From: an uncultured Lachnospiraceae bacterium
GTDB lineage: Bacteria > Bacillota > Clostridia > Lachnospirales > Lachnospiraceae
Length of the DNA: 48,963 nucleotides
Assembly (NCBI GenBank): GCA_910588885.1
Contig: CAJUSQ010000007.1
Span: 1-48,963, forward strand
Direction: 5' to 3'
Part shown: piece after piece, positions 1-8,539 of the stretch
Numbering within the stretch: position 1 is the first letter of the stretch
Layout of the letters: each line of letters begins with the position of its first letter
The notes under the pieces: generated by a model
Database searches by the model: none
The model's input: the letters and a program-made list of their open reading frames with translations, nothing else
Told to the model about the DNA's origin: nothing
Translations under genes and position numbers: made by a program

Positions 1-1466
1 AGCCCATACACCGGTTTCAGAGCCGGATAGATCTTTTGAAACACCCGGTACCGTTTTTCATATTTCCCTGCCAGCAGAGGGTCCGGTACTATGGTTTCCT
101 TTACCCGGACGATACGCTCCGCCGCTTCCCTAACACTTGCATATTCCCCGCAGGCCACGGCTGCCAGCATGGCGCTGCCCAAAGCCGGCCCTTCTTCCGT
201 TTCCAGCACTTCTACTTTCAGATTCAAAATATTGGCAATCATGGTTTTCCAAAGGCCGCTCTTGGCGCCGCCGCCGCAGATCCTGGTTTTTTCCATCGGA
301 ATCCCCAGCTTCTTCGCCACCTCAAGAGAGTCCCGCAGGGCAAAGGCCACTCCTTCTAAAACTGCCTGGGCCATCTGGCTCCGGCTGGTGTCCCTTGTCA
401 TCCCCAGGAAGGCTCCCCGGGCCTTCGGATCATTATGAGGAGAACGTTCCCCCATTAAATAAGGAAGAAAATATACCGGGTTCTCTCCCAGACATTCCCT
501 GGTAATTGCTTCCTGTTCCTTCTCATACTCCGATGTGTGCAGGATTTCCTGCATCCACCACTGATTGCAGGAAGCCGCGCTTAGCATACAGCCCATCAGG
601 TGATAGCTGCCGTCCGCATGGGCAAAGGCATGAAGGGCATTGTAAGCATCCACCCGGAAGGACTCCGAGGAAATAAAGATGGTTCCGGAGGTTCCCAGAG
701 AAATATTGCAGGCGCCTTCTCCCACGGTTCCGGTGCCCACGGCCGCCGCTGCGTTATCCCCTGCCCCGGCTGCTGCTATCACACCCTCCGGCAGCCCCAG
801 CTCCGCTGCCACCTGGGGCTTTAAGGTACCGATTCTCTCATAGCTTTCGTATACCGTGCCCATCTGCTCCTCTTTCAAATGACAGATTTCCAGCATTTCC
901 CTGGACCAGCAGCGGTTTTTCACGTCGTAAAGCAGCATTCCCGAAGCGTCGCTTACGTCGCTGCAGTGAACCCCGGTCAGACGGTAGGCCAAATAATCCT
1001 TCGGCAGCATCACTTTCCGGATACGGCGAAAGTTTTCCGGTTCCTTGTTGTAAACCCACAAGACCTTCGGCGCCGTAAATCCGGTAAAGGAGATATTTCC
1101 GGTATATGCCGATAATGTTTTTCTGCCGATCTCTTCATTAAGATAATCACATTCTTCAAAGGTTCTTCCGTCGTTCCACAACAGGGCCGGACGTATCACT
1201 TCATCCTGTTCATCCAAAAGCACCAGCCCGTGCATCTGGCCGCCGAAGCTAAGCCCCGCCACTTTGGACTTGTCACAGCCTTCCAGAAGCTCCTTCAGCC
1301 CCTCCATGGTTTTTTCATACCAATCCTTTGGATCCTGCTGTGACCATCCCGGCCGGGGAAAATAAATGGGATACTCCCTGGAAACAATCTTTTCCACCGC
1401 CCCGCTGCCGTCCATCAAAAGCAGCTTTACGGCCGAGGTCCCTATATCAATCCCGATATACTTCAT
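1..1466 (-). CDS. xylB: Xylulokinase (3' end runs off the window)
   Basis: Phosphorylates D-xylulose to xylulose 5-phosphate with ATP in the cytoplasm, the second step of xylose catabolism. About 488 codons are visible, close to the usual length of the family, so only a few C-terminal residues are missing. It is a FGGY-family kinase: the N-terminal phosphate motif DIGTSAVK (residues 7-14), GQMHG (76-80), LLWNDGRT (95-102), a glycine- and alanine-rich adenosine segment GAGDNAAAAVG near 230 and GGGAKSGLW near 395. The ATG at 1466 has a good ribosome site (AAGGGGGA). It starts 10 bp after the xylA stop, so the two are almost certainly cotranscribed from the xylA promoter under XylR control. Confidence 0.95.
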   Translation of the reverse strand, partial: MKYIGIDIGTSAVKLLLMDGSGAVEKIVSREYPIYFPRPGWSQQDPKDWYEKTMEGLKELLEGCDKSKVAGLSFGGQMHGLVLLDEQDEVIRPALLWNDGRTFEECDYLNEEIGRKTLSAYTGNISFTGFTAPKVLWVYNKEPENFRRIRKVMLPKDYLAYRLTGVHCSDVSDASGMLLYDVKNRCWSREMLEICHLKEEQMGTVYESYERIGTLKPQVAAELGLPEGVIAAAGAGDNAAAAVGTGTVGEGACNISLGTSGTIFISSESFRVDAYNALHAFAHADGSYHLMGCMLSAASCNQWWMQEILHTSEYEKEQEAITRECLGENPVYFLPYLMGERSPHNDPKARGAFLGMTRDTSRSQMAQAVLEGVAFALRDSLEVAKKLGIPMEKTRICGGGAKSGLWKTMIANILNLKVEVLETEEGPALGSAMLAAVACGEYASVREAAERIVRVKETIVPDPLLAGKYEKRYRVFQKIYPALKPVYG

Positions 1467-1476
1467 GCTTTCCCCC

Positions 1477-2790
1477 TTAACTTTCCATAATGTACTGGTT
1501 CAGAATCATTTCCAGCATTTCCTGCCTGCCGGAGGTATTCTTTGTTACCCCATGCTCTAAGGCATACGCTTCCAGCTCTGTAAAGCCCACATTTCCCTCC
1601 ACAATGTCCTTTCCGATGCCTTCACGATAGCTTGCATACCGTTTCGCCTTAAAGTCCTCAAACACCTTATCTTCTATTAAAGCCGCCGCAACCTTTAGCC
1701 CTCTGGCAAAGGTATCCATCCCCGCAATATAGGCCAGAAACAGATCCTCTTCTTCAAAGGAACCCCTGCGCACCTTGGAGTCGAAGTTCAGGCCGCCCTT
1801 GGTAAAGCCGCCGTCCAAAAGGATCTCATACATGGCAAGGGTGGTGTCGTACACATTTGTCGGAAACTGATCCGTATCCCAACCCAGCATGGGATCGCCC
1901 TGGTTGGCGTCAACACTGCCCAATACCCCGTTGATCCTGCACATGTTCAGCTCATGCTGGAAGGTATGCTGGGCCAAGGTCGCATGATTTGCTTCAATAT
2001 TCAGCTTAAAGAAATCCTGAAGGCCAAATTTACGCAAAAATGCCAGAACCGCCGCCGTATCAAAATCATATTGATGCTTCGTAGGCTCCTTGGGCTTGGG
2101 TTCAATCAAAAACTGCCCGGTAAAACCGATTTCTTTCGCATATTCCACTGCCATCCCAAGGAGCCTTGCCAAATTGTCCAGCTCTAATCCCGTGTCCGTA
2201 TTCAAAAGGGTTTCATAGCCTTCCCGGCCGCCCCAGAACACATAATTCTCGCCGCCCAGCTCCTTCGTAATCTCCATGGCCTTCTTAATCTGCGCCGCCG
2301 CATAGGCAAAAACCGTGGCATTGCAGGAGGTTCCGGCCCCATGGACAAACTTATCGTCCCCAAAGGCATTGGTGGTGCCCCAGAGGCACCGGATCCCGGT
2401 TCGGGCCATTTCTTCTTTGATCACTGCCACAATGACGTCCAGCCGTTCATTGGTTTCCTTCAAGGTTGCGGCCCGGGGTGCAATATCCGCATCATGAAAA
2501 CAGAAAAAAGGAATCTGCATCTTTTCCATAAATTCAAAGGCCGCATGTACCCGGGCAATCGCCTTCTCCATGCTGTCTTCAGTCTGATCCCAGGGACGGT
2601 ACATCGTGGCTCCTCCGAACGGATCGTTTCCCATATAGGTAAAGGTATGCCAATAGGACATGGCAAAACGGCACTGTTCCTTCATGGTCTTTCCCAAAAC
2701 CGTTTCCTCCGGATTGTAGTACTTGAAAGCAAAAGGATTCTTGCTTTTGGGGCCTTCGTACTTGATTGCAGGTGTGTTAAAATATGACAT
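1477..2790 (-). CDS. xylA: Xylose isomerase
   Basis: Interconverts D-xylose and D-xylulose; cytoplasmic and metal dependent. The protein is 437 residues, the family's usual size. Visible active-site features are the catalytic FHDAD (His99, Asp102), the EPKPKEP stretch, NIEANHATLAQH with the metal-binding Glu and His, and DANQGDPMLGWDTD with the second-site aspartates. The open frame extends upstream to 2871, but the ATG at 2790 is chosen because GGAGGG lies 8 nt before it and the protein then starts MSYFNTPAIKYEG as in homologs. First gene of xylA-xylB; its promoter and xylO palindrome are just upstream. Confidence 0.97.
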   Translation of the reverse strand: MSYFNTPAIKYEGPKSKNPFAFKYYNPEETVLGKTMKEQCRFAMSYWHTFTYMGNDPFGGATMYRPWDQTEDSMEKAIARVHAAFEFMEKMQIPFFCFHDADIAPRAATLKETNERLDVIVAVIKEEMARTGIRCLWGTTNAFGDDKFVHGAGTSCNATVFAYAAAQIKKAMEITKELGGENYVFWGGREGYETLLNTDTGLELDNLARLLGMAVEYAKEIGFTGQFLIEPKPKEPTKHQYDFDTAAVLAFLRKFGLQDFFKLNIEANHATLAQHTFQHELNMCRINGVLGSVDANQGDPMLGWDTDQFPTNVYDTTLAMYEILLDGGFTKGGLNFDSKVRRGSFEEEDLFLAYIAGMDTFARGLKVAAALIEDKVFEDFKAKRYASYREGIGKDIVEGNVGFTELEAYALEHGVTKNTSGRQEMLEMILNQYIMES

Positions 2791-2810
2791 AAGCATTCCC
2801 TCCGTTTTAT

Positions 2811-2831
2811 TTAGTTTATTCAATAAACTAA
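2811..2831. promoter_or_regulatory. XylR operator (xylO)
   Basis: A perfect palindrome with 10-bp arms, TTAGTTTATT and AATAAACTAA, separated by one C. It resembles the TTAGTTTG...CAAACTAA type of xylO bound by ROK-family XylR in Firmicutes. It sits between the predicted transcription start (about 2836) and the xylA start codon, where a bound repressor would block transcription. The candidate repressor is encoded at 3780-4937. Confidence 0.88.
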
Positions 2832-2842
2832 TTGTTGCTTTT

Positions 2843-2871
2843 AGGATAGCATACCCTTTTACGGATGTCAA
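2843..2871 (-). promoter_or_regulatory. xylAB promoter
   Basis: On the minus strand a perfect -35 TTGACA (2866-2871), 17-bp spacer and -10 TATCCT (2843-2848). The start point would be near 2836, placing xylO at about +6 to +26. Confidence 0.85.
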
Positions 2872-3004
2872 CCTTTACTTATTTCCCCAAAACCGGAAAA
2901 ACAATTCTTATTTTTATGCAACAAAAACGGGCCTTCCGTTATCTAATATATGTAATTACAGGAAACACAGAAAATGCCGGCAGAAAGCAAGAAGGGATAC
3001 CTAA

Positions 3005-3115
3005 GTGACGGTTTATCTTTTAAGCTGGGAGGATTTTTGCGAAAGCAAGGGCAACAATTCTTATCTGCAGCCCTCTAAGGCCCTCTACCAGACCACCGTG
3101 CGGTTTGAAGATTGA
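3005..3115 (+). CDS. Possible 36-residue peptide of unknown function
   Basis: A short open frame beginning with GTG and ending TGA, 18 bp before a strong hairpin terminator. An AAGAAGGG sequence sits about 8 nt upstream of the GTG. The peptide (VTVYLLSWEDFCESKG at its start, then a Ser/Gln/Tyr-rich half ending VRFED) has ordinary soluble-protein composition and is not antisense to another gene. I recognise no family. It could be a small gene or the surviving C-terminus of a decayed gene; no clear promoter was seen. Confidence 0.35.
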   Translation: MTVYLLSWEDFCESKGNNSYLQPSKALYQTTVRFED

Positions 3116-3133
3116 TTTCTTTCGTTAAATAGC

Positions 3134-3183
3134 AAAAGGCTGCGGACTTACTATTTTAAAATAAAGTAAGTCCGCAGCCTTTT
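3134..3183. terminator. Bidirectional intrinsic terminator
   Basis: A perfect 19-bp inverted repeat: the left arm 3134-3152 starts AAAAGGCTGCGG, the right arm 3165-3183 ends CCGCAGCCTTTT, with a 12-nt AT loop. T-runs occur in both reading directions. It can end the 3005-3115 frame on the plus strand and the acetyltransferase (3229-3660) on the minus strand. Confidence 0.9.
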
Positions 3184-3228
3184 ATTCCCTGTGAATCCTT
3201 CTTCCGCCTGCCAGGGTTTCACCGCTTG

Positions 3229-3660
3229 TCAGAGTTTTGCCGCCTGCAGGGACACTTTTATTTTCCCGTCCCGGACATATTGTGTCCCAACCTCCTGAAA
3301 TCCCATCGCTTCATGGAATTTCAAGCTCACCTCATTGTACGGCTCCGTATCAATTTCCGCCGTAACGGCCGAAACCTGGGTACGCCGGGCATGTTCCATG
3401 ATTTCCCGGTACAATCTGCGGCCCAATCCCATGCTCCGGTAAGGCTTGTCAATTACAATCCGGTCCACATAGAGGAACCGGGCATAATGCTTTGAAAACC
3501 ATAGATAGTTTTCGCTCTGATAGTCCAGCCCTTCCCGAAGCGCAATCAGAAACGCCGCAAATTCCCCTTCCACTTCTGCTACGGAAAAAATCTCCGCCCA
3601 TTCCAAAAAACGCGCGGCCCAGGAGTGAAAACGGACGCCCCGCTTTGCGCGCACAGGCAA
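3229..3660 (-). CDS. GNAT-family N-acetyltransferase, N-terminally truncated
   Basis: The last ~115 residues are a clear GNAT fold: FLYVDRIVID (beta4), the acetyl-CoA loop YRSMGLGRRLY, EVSLKFHEAMGFQEVG, and a C-terminal end GKIKVSLQAAKL seen in a small GNAT subfamily of unknown substrate. Family members usually carry about 25 more N-terminal residues. Here the frame opens at a TTG one codon after an in-frame TGA, without a ribosome site, and the DNA where the missing N-terminus should be holds the divergent xylR promoter. The gene is therefore probably a remnant or expressed poorly. Start position is uncertain. Confidence 0.6.
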   Translation of the reverse strand: MPVRAKRGVRFHSWAARFLEWAEIFSVAEVEGEFAAFLIALREGLDYQSENYLWFSKHYARFLYVDRIVIDKPYRSMGLGRRLYREIMEHARRTQVSAVTAEIDTEPYNEVSLKFHEAMGFQEVGTQYVRDGKIKVSLQAAKL

Positions 3661-3675
3661 TTTTCAAACACACTC

Positions 3676-3703
3676 TGGACTTTTCTTCAAAAACTGATAT
3701 ACT
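3676..3703 (+). promoter_or_regulatory. Candidate xylR promoter
   Basis: TGGACT (3676-3681), 16-bp spacer, TATACT (3698-3703), about 75 bp before the xylR ATG. No copy of the xylO palindrome is present here, so xylR is probably not autoregulated through that site. Confidence 0.55.
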
Positions 3704-3779
3704 AAAAACCATCAACTGTTCCCGGCCGTAGAGGCCGGCCCGTTGCTCAAATACATGTTATGAAAAAGGAGAACCCGTC

Positions 3780-4937
3780 ATGGCTGCAGGCAATCAGGAA
3801 TTCATCCGTGATATGAACTATCGAAAAATACTGGAAACCATTATCCGGGAGGGCTGTATTTCAAGAGCCGCCCTGGCAAAATCCTTAGGGCTCACCAAAG
3901 CCACCATTTCCAGCCAGGTGCAGACCATGCTTTCCGAGGGCCTGGTGGAAGAAATCGGAAGCTCCAAAACGGAAAAAGGCCGGCGCCCCATTCTCTTAAA
4001 CTTCCGGGGAACCCATGCCTGGGTATTGTCCTTTGATATTGGCTTAACCCATATCAATCTGCTGCTTTCGGATTTGCTGGGACGGCACTGCTCCCTTCGG
4101 CAGATCCCCTGGAACCAAAAGCGGGAGGCCCTGCCGGATCTGCTCACGGATCTAATCTCCGGGATCCTGGACCGCTTTGAAACGGAAGGGAAAAAAATCG
4201 CCGGCATCTGTCTGGGCATTCACGGGGTCGTACGGGAAAATGAAATTCGTTTCACCCCTTACTATTCGCTGGAAGGGCTGCCCCTTAAGGAAATCCTGAA
4301 CACCCGTTTTTCCCTTCCGGTTTTTATTGAAAACGAAGCCAACCTGTCCGCCTTAGGGGAGAAAACCTTTTCCTTCGAGGCGGAAAATCTGGTCAATATC
4401 AGTATCCACAGCGGCATCGGATTGGGTATTATCCTAAACGGCAGGCTTTACACCGGAGCCGACGGGTTTGCGGGGGAATTCGGACATACCGTCGTAGAAC
4501 CCCAGGGCCTGCCCTGTCCCTGCGGCAATTACGGCTGCCTGGAGCAGTACGCTTCCGAAGCAGCCGTTTTACGAAACTATCATTCGTTAAAAAATACACA
4601 AAGTGTTCTTCCGGAAGATTTCATCCGGGGATACCGGAACGGGGAAACGGCTGCAGTGGATGCCGCAGAGAATTTTGTCACCTATATGGCCCTTGGCATT
4701 AACAACCTGGTAAATATTTTCAACCCTCAGCTGATTGTCTTAAACAGTATGCTGACTGCAAATCTTCCGGATCTGATCCCCCGGATTTCCGGCCGGCTGA
4801 CCAACCGGATGAGCCGGGAATGCAGGCTGGTTCCCTCCAGGCTTCAGGATACGGCGACGCTTTTAGGCGGCGTATACCTATGTACCCGGCACTATCTCGG
4901 AATTGATGCCTTTTGTCCTCCCCTACTTACCCGGTAA
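3780..4937 (+). CDS. xylR: ROK-family transcriptional repressor, XylR type
   Basis: A 385-residue DNA-binding repressor expected to release xylO when xylose is present. Residues ~12-65 form a winged helix-turn-helix (ISRAALAKSLGLTKATISS). The rest is a ROK sugar-kinase-like domain: an actin-like DIGLTHINLLLSD segment, ENEANLSALGE, and the zinc motif CPCGNYGCLEQYAS after GHTVVEP. ATG chosen with AAGGAG 8 nt upstream. It lies about 1 kb from xylAB, and the perfect xylO beside xylA supports the assignment over other ROK repressors. Its stop lies 3 bp from the stop of the convergent HD gene. Confidence 0.88.
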   Translation: MAAGNQEFIRDMNYRKILETIIREGCISRAALAKSLGLTKATISSQVQTMLSEGLVEEIGSSKTEKGRRPILLNFRGTHAWVLSFDIGLTHINLLLSDLLGRHCSLRQIPWNQKREALPDLLTDLISGILDRFETEGKKIAGICLGIHGVVRENEIRFTPYYSLEGLPLKEILNTRFSLPVFIENEANLSALGEKTFSFEAENLVNISIHSGIGLGIILNGRLYTGADGFAGEFGHTVVEPQGLPCPCGNYGCLEQYASEAAVLRNYHSLKNTQSVLPEDFIRGYRNGETAAVDAAENFVTYMALGINNLVNIFNPQLIVLNSMLTANLPDLIPRISGRLTNRMSRECRLVPSRLQDTATLLGGVYLCTRHYLGIDAFCPPLLTR

Positions 4938-4940
4938 TCC

Positions 4941-5534
4941 TTACGCCAGCCCCAGTTGTTCCATTTCCCGGTTCACGGCCGCTTCGCACTCCCGCATGGC
5001 CAGAATGGTCTGCTCAAACAGCTTTTCCAGCTCCCAGCCCAGCCGTTGGGCCCCTTCCCGAATCGTATCCCGGGAACAGCCTGCCGCAAACCGTTTATCC
5101 TTGAATTTCTTCTTTAAGCTGGATACCTCCATGTCCATTACGCTTTTGGAAGGACGCATCCGGGCCGCGGCCCCGATTAGCCCGGTTAATTCGTCGGCCG
5201 CAAACAATACCTTTTCCATTTCATGGACAGGCTCCACCTGGCTGCAGATGCCATAGCCATGGGAGCAGACGCCATGGACAAGATCCGCTTCCGCTTCAAT
5301 CTCCGCCAGCAATTCCGGCGCTTTCACACAATGCTCCTCCGGATATTTTTCAAAATCCACGTCATGGAGCAACCCGCACAATCCCCAGAAATCCGCGTCT
5401 TCCCCATAGCCCAGCTCTCTTGCATAATACCGCATGACCCCTTCTACGGTCAGGCCATGTAAAATATGAAAGGCTTCCTGATTGTATTTTTGAAGCAGCC
5501 CCAGGGCCGTTTCCCTTGTAATCTTCGTTTCCAT
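4941..5534 (-). CDS. HD-domain hydrolase
   Basis: 197 residues. The HD metal-binding pattern is visible: an N-terminal His in HILHGLTVEGVMRYYAREL, the LLHDVDFEKYP pair, and a later His-rich stretch HGVCSHGYG. Such proteins are phosphohydrolases acting on nucleotides or related phosphates; the substrate cannot be told from sequence. The ATG at 5534 is preferred over an upstream GTG because AGGAGGAG lies 7 nt before it. Monocistronic and convergent with xylR. Confidence 0.8.
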   Translation of the reverse strand: METKITRETALGLLQKYNQEAFHILHGLTVEGVMRYYARELGYGEDADFWGLCGLLHDVDFEKYPEEHCVKAPELLAEIEAEADLVHGVCSHGYGICSQVEPVHEMEKVLFAADELTGLIGAAARMRPSKSVMDMEVSSLKKKFKDKRFAAGCSRDTIREGAQRLGWELEKLFEQTILAMRECEAAVNREMEQLGLA

Positions 5535-5628
5535 ATTCCAACTCCTCCTTCTAACCAAACATTTATTCTTCTATTCTCTTACATTCGATCCTTTTCCTCT
5601 GCTCTTGTTTTCAAATTCCAAATTGCGC

Positions 5629-5667
5629 AAAACGCCGCACAGCGGCAAAGCCGCTGCGCAGCGTTTT
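5629..5667. terminator. Terminator downstream of the opp operon
   Basis: An 18-bp hairpin with two mismatches: AAAACGCCGC on one side and GCAGCGTTTT on the other, around CAGCGGC-AAA-GCCGCTG. It lies about 70 bp past the oppA stop. A second weaker inverted repeat (GCGGAATCAC / GTGATCCGC) lies at about 5694-5730. Confidence 0.7.
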
Positions 5668-5737
5668 TAGTATGGTTTCTCTTCTTTGAAACTGCGGAAT
5701 CACAATGCAAAACTGCGTGATCCGCTTCCCAAAGGTC

Positions 5738-7492
5738 TTATTTTGCTTCCAGATTCCAGAAGAACCAGTAGCCTAAGGAAGTATGGCTTGCTCCGGTCAG
5801 TCTGTCGCTTAAGCAGTAAGGCTCTACATAGAAGTAAATCGGTGCAACGATCATATCTTCCATCATAATATCCTCTGCCTTATGAAGCATTTCCTGACGG
5901 GCTGCCGCATCTGCTTCCGTTACGGAACCGCTGATTAACTGGTCAAATTCTTCGTTAGACCAACGTGCATAGTTATTTCCGTCGATCTGGGAGGTGGTCC
6001 ACATATCCAGGAAGTTTACGGCATCGTTGATATCTGCAATCCAGCCATGACGTGCTACTTCAAATCCACCGGTAGAACGGGTATCCAGGAATACGTTCCA
6101 GTCCTGGTTGGATCCGTTTACGGTTACGCCTAATTCTTCCTGCCACATATAAGCCAACGCTTCGTAAATCTTCTGATGTCCGTCATTGGTATTGTACAAA
6201 TATTCTACGATCGGGAATCCTTCGCCGTCCGGATATCCGGCTTCGGCCAGAAGTCTTCTTGCTTCCTCACAGTTTGCTTCATAATCTGCCGGATCAACAC
6301 TGTAATAATCACCGCCGTCGGCTCTGAAGTCACCGCCTGCATAGTTGGTAATACCATCGGGAACCCAGCCGCTTGCAGGCTGCTCGCCACGCTGTGTTAC
6401 GGTTTCGCAGATATAGTTACGGTCAATGGCAAGGCTGAACGCTTTTCTTACCAGAGGATCGTCAAAAGGCGCTTCCTCAATGTTAAATACCGCCGTATAA
6501 GTTCCCAGATACGGGGTAACCTGCATCGTGCCGTCTGCCAAAAGCCGTGCCGTTTCATCTACCGGCATGGAGTTGATGAAATCCAGAGAGCCGGAATTGA
6601 ACTCTGCCAGCATTGCGTTTTCATCATCCATCAGCTTCCAAATGATGCCTTCGTTCTTAATTTCATCCAATGCATAATATTTATCGTTTACGGTCATTTC
6701 GATGGAATCGTCATGGGTCCAGTTGCTGACTACATATTTACCATTTCCTATGTAGTTATCAAAGGTCCAGGAATCATTTCCTTCTACGATATCCTGACGC
6801 AGGGGCATCAGGGAAGAAAATGCGCACAGGTCACGGAAATATGCACAGGGGCTGGAAAGCTTGATTTCCAGTGTCTTATCATCAATTGCGGTAATACCCA
6901 GCTCGGATTTGTCCATCTGTCCGTCACGGATCGCAGGCGCATTTACTACCATATCAATGATATAGTTGTAATCGGAAGCCGTTGCCGGATCTACGATTCT
7001 CTGCCAGGAATATACGAAATCGTTGGCGGTTACCGGCTGTCCGTCTGACCATACGATATCATCCCTTAACTTGAAGGTCCAGGTCATTCCGTCTTCACTG
7101 ACGGTGGGTTCTTCTGCCGCCTGGCCCGGAACTACTTCCGGCTCCATCTGGCCTTCTACCGGCTGGAACTTCATCAAACCTTCAAATACGTGCTGGATAT
7201 AGGTTGCACCGTCTACGGAAGAGTTCAGGGACGGGTCAATGGTTTCCGGCTCGGAAGCGATACAAGCGGTAATCACGTTTCCGGATGCCCCGCTGCTGCT
7301 TCCCCCTTCATTTTCTCCTTCGGCAGCATCCCCTTCTTCTTCCGGGGCTTCGGAGCCGGCATTGTTATCTTCCGTTCCTACATTGTTATCGGAACCCTTT
7401 GTGCCGCTGTTGTCGCCGCCGTTGCCGCCGCATGCAGCCAAAGATACCGCCATGCATGCCACTAAAAGCAGCGATACAAGTTTCTTTTTCAT
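5738..7492 (-). CDS. oppA: Oligopeptide ABC transporter, substrate-binding lipoprotein
   Basis: 584 residues. A signal peptide ends in the lipobox LAACGG, so Cys21 would be lipidated and the protein anchored outside the membrane. A Gly/Asn/Glu-rich linker (~22-70) is followed by a family-5 peptide-binding domain with typical stretches GLMKFQ, SDGQPVTANDFVYSW and YPDGEGFP. It is the last gene of oppBCDFA, 60 bp after oppF, which may allow extra translation of the binding protein. Ribosome site AAGGAGG is 8 nt before the ATG. Exact ligand (peptide length, or nickel/dipeptide) is not determinable. Confidence 0.9.
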   Translation of the reverse strand: MKKKLVSLLLVACMAVSLAACGGNGGDNSGTKGSDNNVGTEDNNAGSEAPEEEGDAAEGENEGGSSSGASGNVITACIASEPETIDPSLNSSVDGATYIQHVFEGLMKFQPVEGQMEPEVVPGQAAEEPTVSEDGMTWTFKLRDDIVWSDGQPVTANDFVYSWQRIVDPATASDYNYIIDMVVNAPAIRDGQMDKSELGITAIDDKTLEIKLSSPCAYFRDLCAFSSLMPLRQDIVEGNDSWTFDNYIGNGKYVVSNWTHDDSIEMTVNDKYYALDEIKNEGIIWKLMDDENAMLAEFNSGSLDFINSMPVDETARLLADGTMQVTPYLGTYTAVFNIEEAPFDDPLVRKAFSLAIDRNYICETVTQRGEQPASGWVPDGITNYAGGDFRADGGDYYSVDPADYEANCEEARRLLAEAGYPDGEGFPIVEYLYNTNDGHQKIYEALAYMWQEELGVTVNGSNQDWNVFLDTRSTGGFEVARHGWIADINDAVNFLDMWTTSQIDGNNYARWSNEEFDQLISGSVTEADAAARQEMLHKAEDIMMEDMIVAPIYFYVEPYCLSDRLTGASHTSLGYWFFWNLEAK

Positions 7493-7552
7493 TATAATTT
7501 CCTCCTTTTATAATAAATATATATAGACTCGCAAATATGCGTTCGTCTCTGG

Positions 7553-8539
7553 TTATAATAAATGGCAGGCCACAAAATGGTCTGTTTCCACCTCTTTAAA
7601 TACCGGAACCTCCTGCTTGCACCGCTCCGTCGCATAGGGACAGCGGGTATGGAACCGGCATCCGCTGGGGGGATTTACCGGGCTTGGAATCTCGCCCTGC
7701 AGGGCGATCCGTTCTCTGCTGCGGCATTTCTTGGGATCCGGCAACGGAACCGCCGACAGCAGCGTCTTGGTATAGGGATGCAGGGGATTGCGGTTCAGCT
7801 CATAGCTTTCCCCCAACTCCACCAGATTTCCCAGATACATAACGCCGATCCGGTCGGAAATATGGCGCACCACGCTTAAGTCATGGGCAATAAACAGGTA
7901 AGTCAGGCCCAAATCCTTCTGCATATCCTCCAGCATATTTACAATCTGGGACTGGATGGACACATCCAAAGCGGAAATCGGCTCGTCACAGACGATAAAT
8001 TCCGGATTCACAGCCAGCGCCCGGGCAATCCCGATTCTCTGCTGCTGACCACCGGAAAATTCATGGGGATAACGGTTGGCCTGCTCGGAATTCAATCCCA
8101 CCGTAGCCAAAAGCTCCCGTACCCGGTCATTCCGGTCCTTTTTACCGGAAAACATTTTATGGATATCCAAAGGTTCCCCTACAATGTCCCCTACCGTCAT
8201 ACGCGGGTCCAGGGACGCGCTGGGATCCTGGAATACAATCTGCATTTTCTTGCGGTACTCCAGCATATCCGGCTGCTTTTTATTGGCCGAATCGTAAATG
8301 GTTTCTTTTCCATACACAATCTTGCCGCTCGTAGGCTCGTGAAGCCGCAAAATAGTACGTCCCAGCGTTGTCTTGCCGCAGCCGGACTCTCCTACCAGCC
8401 CCAGGGTCTCCCCTTTGTAGATGAAAAAGCTCACGTCCTCCACCGCATGGACATATTCTTTCTTAAACAAGCTGTCACTGATTTTGAAATGCTTTACCAA
8501 ATGCTCAATCTGCAGCAGCTTTTCGTTATTTCTACTCAT
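7553..8539 (-). CDS. oppF: Oligopeptide ABC transporter, ATPase
   Basis: 328-residue nucleotide-binding subunit that powers peptide import with OppD. Walker A GESGCGKTTLGR, Q-loop FQDPSASLDPR, signature SGGQQQRIGIARAL, Walker B FIVCDEPISALD and H-loop IAHDLSVV are intact. The C-terminal oligopeptide-transporter extension carries the cysteine motif CRFHTRCPYATERC. The ATG at 8539 follows AAGGAGG by 9 nt; an upstream in-frame start at 8572 is rejected. It overlaps the oppD stop by 8 bp, implying translational coupling. Confidence 0.93.
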   Translation of the reverse strand: MSRNNEKLLQIEHLVKHFKISDSLFKKEYVHAVEDVSFFIYKGETLGLVGESGCGKTTLGRTILRLHEPTSGKIVYGKETIYDSANKKQPDMLEYRKKMQIVFQDPSASLDPRMTVGDIVGEPLDIHKMFSGKKDRNDRVRELLATVGLNSEQANRYPHEFSGGQQQRIGIARALAVNPEFIVCDEPISALDVSIQSQIVNMLEDMQKDLGLTYLFIAHDLSVVRHISDRIGVMYLGNLVELGESYELNRNPLHPYTKTLLSAVPLPDPKKCRSRERIALQGEIPSPVNPPSGCRFHTRCPYATERCKQEVPVFKEVETDHFVACHLL

